From contig NC_054884.1 of assembly GCF_018320785.1 (NCBI RefSeq), positions 24,057,667 to 24,121,666 on the forward strand: a stretch of 64,000 nt of DNA, written 5' to 3'. The position numbers were made by a program, and so were the translations under genes. The notes beneath the pieces were generated by a model, which was given only the letters and a program-made list of their open reading frames with translations, was not told the DNA's origin and made no database searches. The first letter of the stretch is position 1. Each line of letters begins with the position of its first letter. This document shows positions 37,401 through 49,825 of this stretch, one piece after another. The stretch comes from Cheilinus undulatus (lineage: Eukaryota; Chordata; Actinopteri; Labriformes; Labridae).

Positions 37401-40400
37401 TCTGAAATGTTTTGCAGTTTGCAAAGATTTAAAAGGGCTTTCCATGCACTGTACTTCTATGCAGAAAAAAAATGATGCATTTGAACTGTTGTAAGTCTTC
37501 CTTGGATGGTTGTACCATTATGACTAATAATCAAATCTGCAAAGTCTACACCTAAGCTGAATCTCCAGGCTTTGGCTACTCTTTAGAATAGAGCGCCTTG
37601 TACTTTACTTTTTTAAAGAACTATGTCTGCTCTAACCCAAATACAAAAATCACCCTGAATCAACACTTTCTAGAGTCCAGGAAGCTCTTCTCCTTACATT
37701 TTTCATCTCCCCAAGCATAAATGGTTTATTGGCAATCAGCTCTCTCTTTTGTAATTATTGGAAGTTAGTTTTTGAAAATTATTCAATTTCCTACACATAC
37801 TACTTGCTCTGTTTTCTTGTTGTTTTAGGGAGCTACCAGGTTTTGTTGATGGCAGAGTTCCTCTCTCCTCTCAGAGACCTGCAGACGGACTTTGTTAAAT
37901 ATCAAGAGATGATTGAAACCACTCTGGACATGAACCAGGTCTGTTTCTGTACGCAGAGAGTGATGAATTAATGTGCTGGCATTATATTTGCCTTTTCCTG
38001 TTGGTTTGACATTTTGCTCACATATGTCTTTTCTCTTTTGCATGTCCTGGTGTTCATGCAGATTGACCACCATGAGTTCCTGGTGAAGGCGTCATTTGAT
38101 CCTGTGCTGAGTGAGCTGAGAGAAAAGATGGATGATCTAGAGAAGAGCATGCAGGCTGTCCTGAACAGTGCAGCCAGAGAACTGGGTGATTACATTTACT
38201 AACAGTCACAGAGCCTTATTCATGTTAGAGAAAACAACCTGAAGGCTATGCAGAGAGGTTTGTCTGTAATTTTCTGAGGAGTATAGACGTGGTGTGACAA
38301 AAATTGAGAGGTTTTCCTCGCATTTATTATGTGCTCTCAAAAACTGCTTAGTTAATATTATTAAATACACCCTTGCAGCTAAGAGGCAAGACTGAAAGTT
38401 CAGATGTATTAAATTCTTGAGAAAATGCCCTCATTAGTATTAATTTTTAATTCCAAAATGTTTGTGATTGATATTTAGAAAAGTTTGCACTCACATCAGT
38501 ACTTTTTGTTTTGCAGGCCTAGAGGCCGGAAAAACGGTGAAGCTGGAGTCCAACGCCATGCTGGGTTTTTACCTGAGAGTCACCTGCAAGGAGGAGAAGA
38601 GTCTGAGGAACAATAAGAAGTTCACCACATTGGACGTTCAGAAGAACGGAGTCCGCTTCACTAACAGGTCTGTCAGTGCATCTTACAGCTCTGTGTGTCC
38701 TGGGTCTGTATCTTCAGAGTGTTGCATGAAGCAGCAGTGACCTCTGTAGTCCATCCAGGTCTCAGTGATCTCAGAGGAGGTTAGAAGCCAAAAACTCAGT
38801 TTTCCTCATCTACACAAACGCTGTAAACAGAGTTTCTGAAAATCGTTAATTGAATTTTCCAAAAGGTGCATTTTCAGTGACCTATAACACTGTTTGAGTG
38901 TGAACACACAGAAAAAGCTCTGTTTAAAAGAAAAACACCTGCCAACATGTGGACAAGGTCTTTAGCAAAAGCAGCTTCAGGGAGAGTGCACACAGTGTGG
39001 AGACTTTCTTTTGCTCTTTTGGTTATTGAAAATGACCCATTGTTGACTACCCAGGGCTTGTACTTAAAAAAAAAAAAAAAATTAACATCAGTAACTGCCA
39101 TTTTTTTTATTGTTTCTTGCTGTTTTTTGTTCACAACAATCAAGACGGGATAACTTTAATCTTTACAGCATTTACAAATCAACAACACCAGTTGAATGCT
39201 CTTACAGGAGACTGAAAATGAAAGTTGTAAATATAAAACAGGCAGAATACATCTCTTACCGTCTATTACTGTAAAGTATGTTTCAGTAGGATTAATAGGT
39301 TCTTTCGAGAGCAGGGCTTAAAGTAATCCGGCACCATGCCGGATTTCCGGTGTGCGGTGTTTGGTTGCAGAATAAAAATGCCTTATATTTTAAAAAAACA
39401 ATGTCTTGATATCATCACCATAACTCTCGAGTTTATGAGTTCGTCTGCCAATGATATGAGAGGAGCACAACTCTCCTGCTCTCAAACTAGCATTATAAGC
39501 CAATCAGAAGTAGAATGGGGCGGGTCATGGAAAAATGTGTGTTGACCGAGTCCTATACTGCATAGATGCACAAGTAGAGAGACGTCACGTCGAAGGAGAG
39601 CAGGATGGAGAGTAAATTCTTGAATCTTGGGGAAAATGCATCCTAGTTGATAAAGGATTAAAAAAAATCACTGCCGCTGGGTGTGGATAGAAGAGATAGG
39701 AAAAAAACGGTAAGCCTTTTGGTAGCTGGTGTAAGAAGTTAAGAGAAGCAGGTGCTTGCTTCTGCACTTTGTGCTCGAGAAAGCTAGTATATTCAACTAG
39801 GGGGACAAAAGTGCTACCACGTCATGAGTCAGACCCCGCTCCAATTGCCCACTGAAGGACTGTCCTCAGAAATCGAGAATTTGAGAATACACTTTCTTGC
39901 TAAGTATCCAAGTATCGAAGTATTCTTATCAGTTTGGCAGTGTGTTTGTCTCTTGCACTGTCCACTTTAGCTCCCAAAATGTACTGAAAAGGTGAGAGCT
40001 CCACATCCTGTTTAATCAAAGCAACTACCTCAACCTTCACTTCTTTCCAAAATTGTTGAATTTTAGTACATTTCAATAATATATGTGAATAAGTACCAGT
40101 TTCTAGATTACACCTAGTACAAATGGGTGAGCTGAGACCGAGCCTGCCCCTTAGCAATGGTCTACAATGGAGTCCATGCAATATCTTGAATTGCTTCTCT
40201 TTATCAGTGTTACAACTTAATATAGTAAGCGTGTTTTCTATAACTGACGCCTATTTGTCTTCTTCTATTTGTTCTCCTAAGTCAACCTGCCATTGTTTTC
40301 TGATGTGATCAGTAGAGCAGCTGAGATTTAAACCAAAGATTTTGTAAACAAATGAAATAAATCTTTGTGGTAAAGGTCGTATGAGAATTTCTTCCAGAAA

Positions 40401-43400
40401 AGATAATGTGGGTATGTGAATGTCCTTTGGTATATAATAGGGCTGGACGATTATGGCAAAAATAATAATCACAATTATTTTGATTGATATTGAAATCACG
40501 ATTAATAAACACGATTATTCATTGATTTGAAATTTGAGTATTTATTGAACCACAACTTAAAAGAAAAAACAAAAATAAATAAGTAACAAGTAAAAAAATA
40601 ACAATATATTAAATCATAGTAAGAAAAAACAATAAATAAAAATATCCAATCTACATGCATTCTTGTAAAACTTGCAAAATTTGCAACATGCAAAAAACAC
40701 TAATAAGACAGCCAAAAACACAACCCAAAAATACTCTTTGAAGCACACATTAATCGGTTTTCTTCGATTACAATGTTTTTATGATCATGAAAAGCCAAAA
40801 TTGAAATCATGATCAAAATTCAATTAATTGTCCAGCCCTACTATATAATGCCTTATCTGTAAATACCGTTAAAAGTGAGTCTGTTCTAAACTATATTTAT
40901 TTGTCAATGTTTCAAATGACTCCATTGTTCCCCCATCATAGAGTTTTCTCGGTCGGTCCAGACCCTTATCCTGCCAGAACCTAAAACTGAATCTTGACAT
41001 GATGGTAGGAAATCTGGATTCCTCCATATGGGTGCCAGAAAAGAGAAATTATATTTTAGTTTGAAATAAAGCTTGATTTTATGCCATGAACTCACTGTGT
41101 TCCAAACAATAAAGTTGTCCTGAACTTCCAGAAGTACTTTCTTGGGATTAATAAAAGGGCAGTCACTCAATTTCACAAATCCAGAGTTTCTAGATTCCAT
41201 ATCAATCCAAGTGTTTATGACGGCTGGATTCACCCACTCATATGTATCGCATTTATACAGAAAAATAGTATAATCTTATGTTTGGGACTCCCAAGCCACC
41301 ATGTTTTTTTGTCCCTCTGTAATTTACTTATTTTCATTCTAACTTTTTTCCCTGCCATATGAACTGTGTGAACATTTTGTCTAAATTTATAAACCAGCTT
41401 CTGGGAATTGAGTTTAGCAGTACATTAGTCTGGGCAATATATTCATCTTGAGCACACTTATCCTACCCAACCAAGAAATAGGTATACTTCCCCACCTATG
41501 TAAATCTTCTTTAATACGGATTACTATAGTTGTAAGATTAAGTTTTACCAGTTTTTTAAGAGAGGGAATGATGCAAATTCCAAGGTAAGTTATCTGATTT
41601 TGTGACCAATGAAAGGGAAAATCTTTAGGTGGAGCTGAGCTTGCCATGGCACCAATGGACAAGGGACAAGGGACTAAATACAGCAAGATGTCATCCTCGT
41701 TGAGTGAGATTTTGTGTTCTGTACCCTTAACACTAAACCCCTTGATTTCTGGTGTAGTCCTTATGAGTTCTGCTAAAGGCTCAGTTGCCAACGCAAACAG
41801 AAGGGGACTCAATGGACATCCCTGGCGGGTTCCACGCTCCAAAAGGAAGGGATATTATTTTTTATTTTTATATTTAGCAGCAAAATTCAATAAGCAGGAA
41901 AGAACAACTTTAGGGTCATAGAGATGTTGTAGATTATAATTCTATTTGTTGAGTCAAATGTAGGTCTAAAATAATTTGCTACTCTTCACAATTAGTCCAG
42001 AAAGGTCACACTGGCATCGGATCAGTACTCGGCATCAGCCAATACCCAACACCTTGGTATCGGAATCGTATGAGGACGGAAAAAATGGTATCGTAACATT
42101 CCTCCTTATTTGGATGGAGTTCGTACAGTGTATGCCCAGCTTTAAAGATCCAGATTATTTGGCTCAGCTCAGCAGAGCTCACAGTAGAGGACTCCCAACC
42201 AGCTCTTCATTTGGTAACAGTTTGGCCTTTTAAATGTCATTTGAATAATGACACAGGATGGAGGAAAGGACACTGGCACTCAAACAGGAGCTAGCTACCG
42301 CGACTAACATTAGCATTGGCATAACATTAATAGTACACCACCATAGCAATTAAAAGTATGTTTGTAACAACATGAGGAGTTTTTATATGTTAAAGGGGCT
42401 CAGCTAGACTCTTTGCTCAGTACAAGACTTTTTAAGATTCTTCTCTTCCTTCCTCTGGCTAGATGATGCTAGGAGGTCTGCAGGACTTGAGTATTTGTGA
42501 TATTGACCACAAACACGCCAGGTAAATCATTTAAATGGTGGTAAAAATTGCTGTTTTGTAAAGTGTGGGGATTGTATTCTATTTGTGTAGAAATTTTCTG
42601 ATGATAAGTGCAGCTGACAGATCCATTTAAAAATGTTAAGTAAAAACTTTCCTCCATTCCTGTTCATTCCTAATGGCTGTCCCCCACTTCCTATAGATAC
42701 ATAAATCAGCAGGAACAGGAGAGGCTATTTGTTTTCTTGGCTGGATAGAGAAGTGACAATCAAATGAATAAATAAAAAGCAGACTGCAAATAGATACTTA
42801 AACAAGTGCCTCCAAGTAGAAACGTGTGAAGAGTTTCATCTAAAGAGACTAAATGGCTTAATTTGTCACAGCTCATGGTGTGATGTGTTTCTCATGTCTG
42901 TAGTAAGCTGAGCTCCTTTAATGAAGAGTACACAAAGAACAGGGAGGAGTACGAGGAGGCACAGAACGCCATCGTCAAAGAGATCATCAACATCTCCTCA
43001 GGTGAGATCTCATCACATGCTGCTCAGTCTCATCAGCATGGCATTGATTTGACAGAAGGATGAAGAATTTGTGGCATTTGACTTCCACGACCTTAAGAAA
43101 CTGATTGAGATCATGTTTTCTACTGTCACTATAATGTGGGATACTTAAAACCTTGAAATGAGAGTTAAACAAGTGTTAAGATTGTGGTCAGATGGCATTA
43201 TTTCATCAAATATCGATTGTTCTGGAGGCAGCTCACGCTGCAAACTCCTGCTTCTGTGAAAATTTATCTAAAGTGTTGGACTCTGGGTCATCAGGTTACG
43301 TGGATCCTCTGCAGACACTGGGCGACGTGATCGCTCAGCTTGATGCTGTGGTTAGTTTCGCAGTGGCGTCCGTCTCTGCCCCCGTGCCGTACGTCCGACC

Positions 43401-46400
43401 CTGTCTGCTGGCTGACGGCTCCAGACGGATGGAGCTAAAGCAGGCGAGACATCCCTGCATGGAGACAGACGCAGACACCGCCTTCATACCCAACGACATC
43501 TCCTTCGTCCAGGGAGAGAAGAGCTTCTACATTATAACAGGTGAAAGAAAAGTTCCAAAAAGATATAAAGGGTTGATAATGTGTACATAAACAAAGTCAA
43601 CAAAGGACAGAAGGCTGAAGTCTACAGAGACCTCTGATTTTGTATCATAGAAACTGTGAGCTGCATCTGAAAAATGATGCTATGAGAGCCACAGCGGGGA
43701 AATACAGAGGATATATCTTTGATGCCTGAGTTCGATTGATTACCACAGACCTTTGGTTGGATGTCTCTTTACAGCTGATCATCAATAAAGGGCTAAAGGT
43801 CCAAAAATGATCTTAAAATTTGATGACAGAGAATAGGATTCTTTGTGCAGATCATGTCCTACGTGCATATGAAAAAAATTGGGTTTCATTTGCAGCATTC
43901 ATTAAAAGATTGGTTCATTGTCAGATTTCTACGCTTTGTGGTTCTTTAGATACCATGGAAAGGTCACTTTTCAATCTAGTCATTGAGAGAAGGATCTACT
44001 GAGTTAATAATTGGTTGTACAGTGCTACAAGGTCAGTGCTGTTGGGAGGATGAAAAGTATTCAATTATTACCCAGCTTTTAAAGAGAAAGAAAAACTCAT
44101 ATTCTGTCTCAAACTTTTACACAAGTCTCTTATTTCTCATCTGCAGGACCAAACATGGGTGGAAAGTCCACATTTATCCGGCAGGTGGGTGTGATCGCTC
44201 TAATGGCTCAGATCGGCTGTTTTGTGCCGTGTGAGATGGCGGAGCTGAGTGTGATTGACAGCATCCTGGCCCGGGTGGGAGCAGGTGACAGCCAGGTGAA
44301 GGGAGTGTCCACCTTTATGTCCGAGATGCTGGAGACAGCGGCCATTCTCCGGTAAGAACAGACACTGCTTTACTGCTGTGTTAAACAAAGTCATGCACTT
44401 CCTCACCGCCTGTGTCGTCCCTCAGCTCTGCCTCAGAGAACTCACTCATCATTATCGACGAGCTCGGCAGAGGAACGTCCACGTACGATGGATTCGGTCT
44501 GGCGTGGGCCATCAGTGAACACATCGCCTCTAAGATCGGCTGCTTCTGCCTGTTTGCCACTCACTTCCACGAGCTGACGGCTCTCGCTGCTCAGCAGCCG
44601 TCAGTCCACAACCTGCACGTCACAGCACTGACGACACACAACACTCTGACCATGCTGTACAGAGTCAAACCAGGTCAGCACACAAACATCCTTTTAATAT
44701 CTGTGCAAGCTTAGTTTTTGATGTGAGTGCACAGCATTTTTTCCCTAATGTGGACATGAACTGATATATTGCTTATAAAGTATTCACCCCCATGGGCGTT
44801 CTACCTTTTTATTCATTTTATCATCAATCATAGTCAATATAATTTGTCTTTTTAACAAAAACACCTCTTTACTGTTAGGGCTTTGTCCACTCCAGAACTT
44901 TAACCTTGTTGTCTTTAAGCCATTTTTGTTTAGCTTTTGCTTTGTCCTGCTGGAAATAAATCTTCTCCCAAGGCCGGCCACACACTACAGGATTTTAAGC
45001 CCAATTTGGGGCCAGATTTGCCTCCCCTGGCGATCATGGGGGCGTATCCCAAGAGGAACCTCGTCGCAAACGACTGTTTGTCTGAGTAGTCTGCATGTGT
45101 GTGGTGTCAACATGATTGTTTTACTGCTCCAAACCACGTCGTAGCCTCCAAAATCCCGAATTGTAAATATCAAACACGTTTGATATTTACGATTCTAGGT
45201 CATAGTGCCGCTGACGGAGTACCCATAACAACCAATGAGAGCGAGCAGACCAGGTAGCGTCACAGCCAGATCATACTTACTTTCACCACTCACAACCATG
45301 AACACAACTTTAATTTAATTTCAGCCATGATTTCATCCTGAGTCTTTCACTTGTATTATAATTTTTGCTTCACCTGTAATGCACGACTGGACAGCCCGTT
45401 GTGTAGAGACAGCAAGACGGTATCGACAGACATCAGTGTTTTGTTTTGTTTTTCTGAAGTCACGTGATCACACGAGGTCGTAGGCAGGTCAGCAGGTGTG
45501 TGGTCTCCAGTGATCTGACAGTCTGACTGAGTCATCTAGTGTGTGCATTCAGAGGATTAAAGATGAAAAATCTTTGGAAATTGTCCTGAAGTCTGTGGTC
45601 TCCCACAGTTTAAAAATCGTCTAGTGTGTGGCCGGCCCAAGTGGTACTTTTCTCTAGGCTGAGTAAGACTGTCCTCCAGGGCTTTCCTATATTTTGCTGA
45701 GAACCATTCCCACAGCATGATGCTGCCACTGCTTCGCAGTGGGGATGGTGCGTTTTGTTGTGTACTTTTCAATAACCTTTTCGCTGAGATGTTGGAGGTG
45801 TTCTATTGATGTCATGGTGTAATGGTAGCAAGAATCAAGCTAACCAGTGGCTTGGCCTTTCAGACACAGGTGTCTTTGTACTAAACCATGGGACACATTC
45901 ACTGCACTCAGGTGATCCCCTAGTACCGAGGGGCTGGACCTCTGTTGCATTAGGTCAGTCACTTTAAAGGGGCTGATTATTTATGCAGTCACTGATTTTA
46001 TCTAAATTATGTTTATTTTATTGACATTACTTCGTAAAAATCTTGTCTTCACTTTGACATTGAAAAGTTATTTTTGTCAAAAAAGCAAGTTATATTGACC
46101 ATGATTGGTTCATAAAATCAATTAAAGGGTAAAACACACTTTTTATTGGCACTAAATAAAGAACGAACGAACAAGGTTGTGTTTATTTTAAGCTTTTCAG
46201 GCTCTGAGCTTTTCAACTTTACAAAGCCATTGGGGTGCTGGTAGCCTAGTTGTTATGTCTGTACAGTCCAATACAACTAAAAGTAACACTGAATCTACTC
46301 AAGTAGAAGTACTTCACCTAAAATGTACAGAGTAGTTCACATGGCTTTATTTGGATTGTTTTTTCCCCATTTCTGCAGTATCTGCTGTATTTACACAAAT

Positions 46401-49400
46401 CTTTATTCTATTATTGCATGTTTTGTTTTGTTGTATGAAGTTTCCACACTGACTTTTTGCCTTCAGGTGTGTGTGATCAGAGTTTTGGTATCCATGTTGC
46501 GGAGCTGGCCTGCTTCCCGCCGTCTGTTGTTGCCATGGCGAAAGAGAAGGCGGACGAGCTGGAGGAGTTCCAGGAGACGGCCACAGAGAAGTCGGAGCAG
46601 GATGAAGAACCCCAAGCCAAGAGACGACGAGAAGAGAAACAAGTAGGCCTCAGTTTTCTAATAATTCCAATAGTTTATGGTCATGTGGAAGTTCAACACA
46701 GACTTTTCTGCTTCTAAGAAACATTTCCGTAACAAAAGGAGACCATTTAATCTTAAATCTGAAACTCTGATGAAGCACCTCTTTATCTGTTTATCTAAGA
46801 ACCATCACTTGTTTAAGGCTTAAACGTAATCGAGTGATATTTCACTGTAAAATCATGTGCACACTACAAGCAGGAGCAAAAATGGGTCAGAGCTACTTCT
46901 AAGTTTTTCCTTTCCTGTGATGGATTATCAGGTATTGAACTTGTTGGTACAGTAATACCTGGAATTGCCAGGGTCCAGTTCAATCTGGAGACAGTCGGGG
47001 GTTTGTATCCCTTTTTTTTCTATCCATGTTCCTATAATTCATCTGGCTTTTGTCCTGGTTTTTCATATATAAACTAAGTAGGATCAAGCTGATCCAGTCA
47101 CAGACTTTCAGTCCTGGTTGTTCAGAAGCTTACCTTGACATAAAAATTACATTGACATTTGGTCATGTTTATGCCAAAGTTTTGTAATCTTTCTATATCT
47201 CCAACTGTCGTCTGTATCAGGTATTGCATCTGGGGTTGCAGGAGGGTTGGAGCTCATATAAAAAGTCTTATATATTAAGTCCCCAGGCAGCGATGGATAC
47301 CCTGCGGAGTGGTACAGGATGTTTAAGGATGAGTTGGCATTGCTGCTCTTGGCATCGTTCAGTTGGACTCTTAAAAACTATAAAATGCCGCCTTCATGGA
47401 CCAAAGCGATAATCTCCATTACACCACAACAGGGGAAGGATAAGGAACAATGTGGGAACTATAGGCCAATTTCACTGCTTAATGTAGATTATAAAATATA
47501 TACAACAATACTCTGTAAACTTTTAACTAACTTTATAACTGAAATAATAGATGAAGACCAAACAGGATTTATAAAGGGGTGACAGACGCATGATAATACT
47601 AGGAGGACCGATCATATCATAGGCCATGCACAGAATAATAAACAAAGTACTGTACTAGTGAGCATAGATGCTGAAAAAGCATTCGACCAAGTAAATTTGG
47701 AGTTTTTGGATTTAATGGAAAATCAATTCAGTGTATAAAAACCTTATATCAAGATCCCACTGCCAGAGTCAAAGTAAACGGTAATCTAACAGAAAAACTG
47801 AGAATACAGAGGTCAGCCAGGCAAGGATGTTGTCTGTTGCCCACCCTGTTTGCGCTCTTTATAGAGCCTCTGGCACAAGCAGTTCATCAAAACAGAGAGT
47901 TGAAAGGAGTCTGGATAAACGGTACAGAGCATAAAATAGGGCTTTTCACGAATGATGTCATAACCTTCCTTGAAAATCCTACTGAAACACTGTCCATACT
48001 GATGGAACAGCTAGTGAGATTTGGTCACCTGTCAGGATACAAAATAAATATCTTAAAAACACAGATACTTGCATTGAACTACACACCACCAAAAAACATT
48101 CAAGATCATTTACTTTTAAATGGAACCTAAGGGAAATTAATTATTTAGGAGTTACTATTACTAAAGAGTTATATAAACTATACAAGGCTAATTATGATAA
48201 GTTAACTCAAGAAATACAAAAAGACATTGAGAGATGGTCTACTTTACCACTGGATCTTAACTCAAGAATTGAAATCATTAAAACAAATGTCCAAACTAGG
48301 CTTCTTCATCTATTCCAAGCTTTACCAATAGAGGTCACTCAAGCTCAGTTTACCATATGGGACCGGATCATGTCCAGGTTTATTTGGGGAGGAAAAAAGC
48401 CTAGGATCAGGCATCAAACTCTACAGCTACCAAAAGGCAGAGGAGGCGTGGGTTTACCAGAACTAAAAGAATACTTTTATGCATCCCACTTGAGATATGT
48501 CTTATGTTGGATCAAACCAGGCTATGTAGCAAAGTGGAAAGATATTGAAAATAAATTTGGTGAATATCCAATTCAATGCATTATTGGGGATAAAGAAATG
48601 TATAAGAAAATCAGAAATGATATAGACTCTGTAACGCTGTTTTCCCTGAATTTGTGGTTCAAAATAATGAAAACCGACAAATTAAAGAAGGAAATAAGTA
48701 TGTTAAAATGGGTAGCATTTGATACTGATTTCAGACCATCCAGCTATGATAAAGGACTCAAATAGTGGCTCAACAAAGGAATCACAGCATGGTACACTAT
48801 AGAGAAGGATGGGGAGTTGTTAAGCTTTCAGAACTTACAAGAGAAATTTAAATTGGACAAACATGAATTTTTCAGGTATTTACAGTTAAGAGATTATTAC
48901 AGGAAGGAAATAAAAAGAGACCTCTGCAAGAAAGTGAATGGTGTGATCATGCTAATACTACAACTACACAAGGGAATTCAAATAAGAATTATTTCTGCAT
49001 TTTATCAATCGCTCATTTTAAACAAAAACTCAACTTAGTATATCAAAGAAAAATGGGAATCAGAATCCAGTATAAATATTTCAGATGATGACTGGTATGA
49101 CATGAGGAAAACACACCAAACATCCACCAATTCACGGACATGGAGGGAGTTTTCTTAGAAAAACTTGATTCGTTTTTCCATTACTCCCAAGTGAAAAAGC
49201 AAACACTCCAATCAAAGTTTGCCATGCTGGAGATCTTGTGGAGCCATAGATGTTGATCACTCACACATATTTTGGAAATGCCATAAGATTCTGTTTTTTT
49301 GGAAAGCTGTACATAGAACCCTACTAGAAATATTAGGATACAATATTCCTATGAGTTTTCTGCTACTCTGTATGTGCCATTTTAACTCACCTGAGGGAAC

Positions 49401-49787
49401 TGTACAAACAAGGGACAGATACTTGGTAAAAATACTGTTGATAGCTGCGAAAAAATCTATTACGAGAAAGTGGGGCAGAGCAGACCCACCTACCCAAGAC
49501 CAATGGCTTGAGACAGTAGAAGAAATCTTCATAATGGAAAAACTGACGCTTCGTTTGAGATTACAGGAAGCACAAATGGATGACAAGTGGGAGAAGTGGA
49601 CATTATTCAGGACGAAATACAGCGACATTACAACAGAAAAGCAAAGAGACAAATAACTCTGATGTTGATTGTGATGGAACAGATATAATGAAACTGGAAA
49701 TTGAACTCCCAACAGTGTCTGCAATGTTACAGATTCATCTGTGTTAACTATTTATTTGATGTAAAGCCAACATGTTCATCAGTTGGC

Positions 49788-49825
<38 letters not shown>

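Noticed and set aside
49257-49724. 155-aa minus-strand frame
   Set aside because: It is the antisense of the LINE C-terminal coding region at 49219-49656 and has no independent family resemblance.
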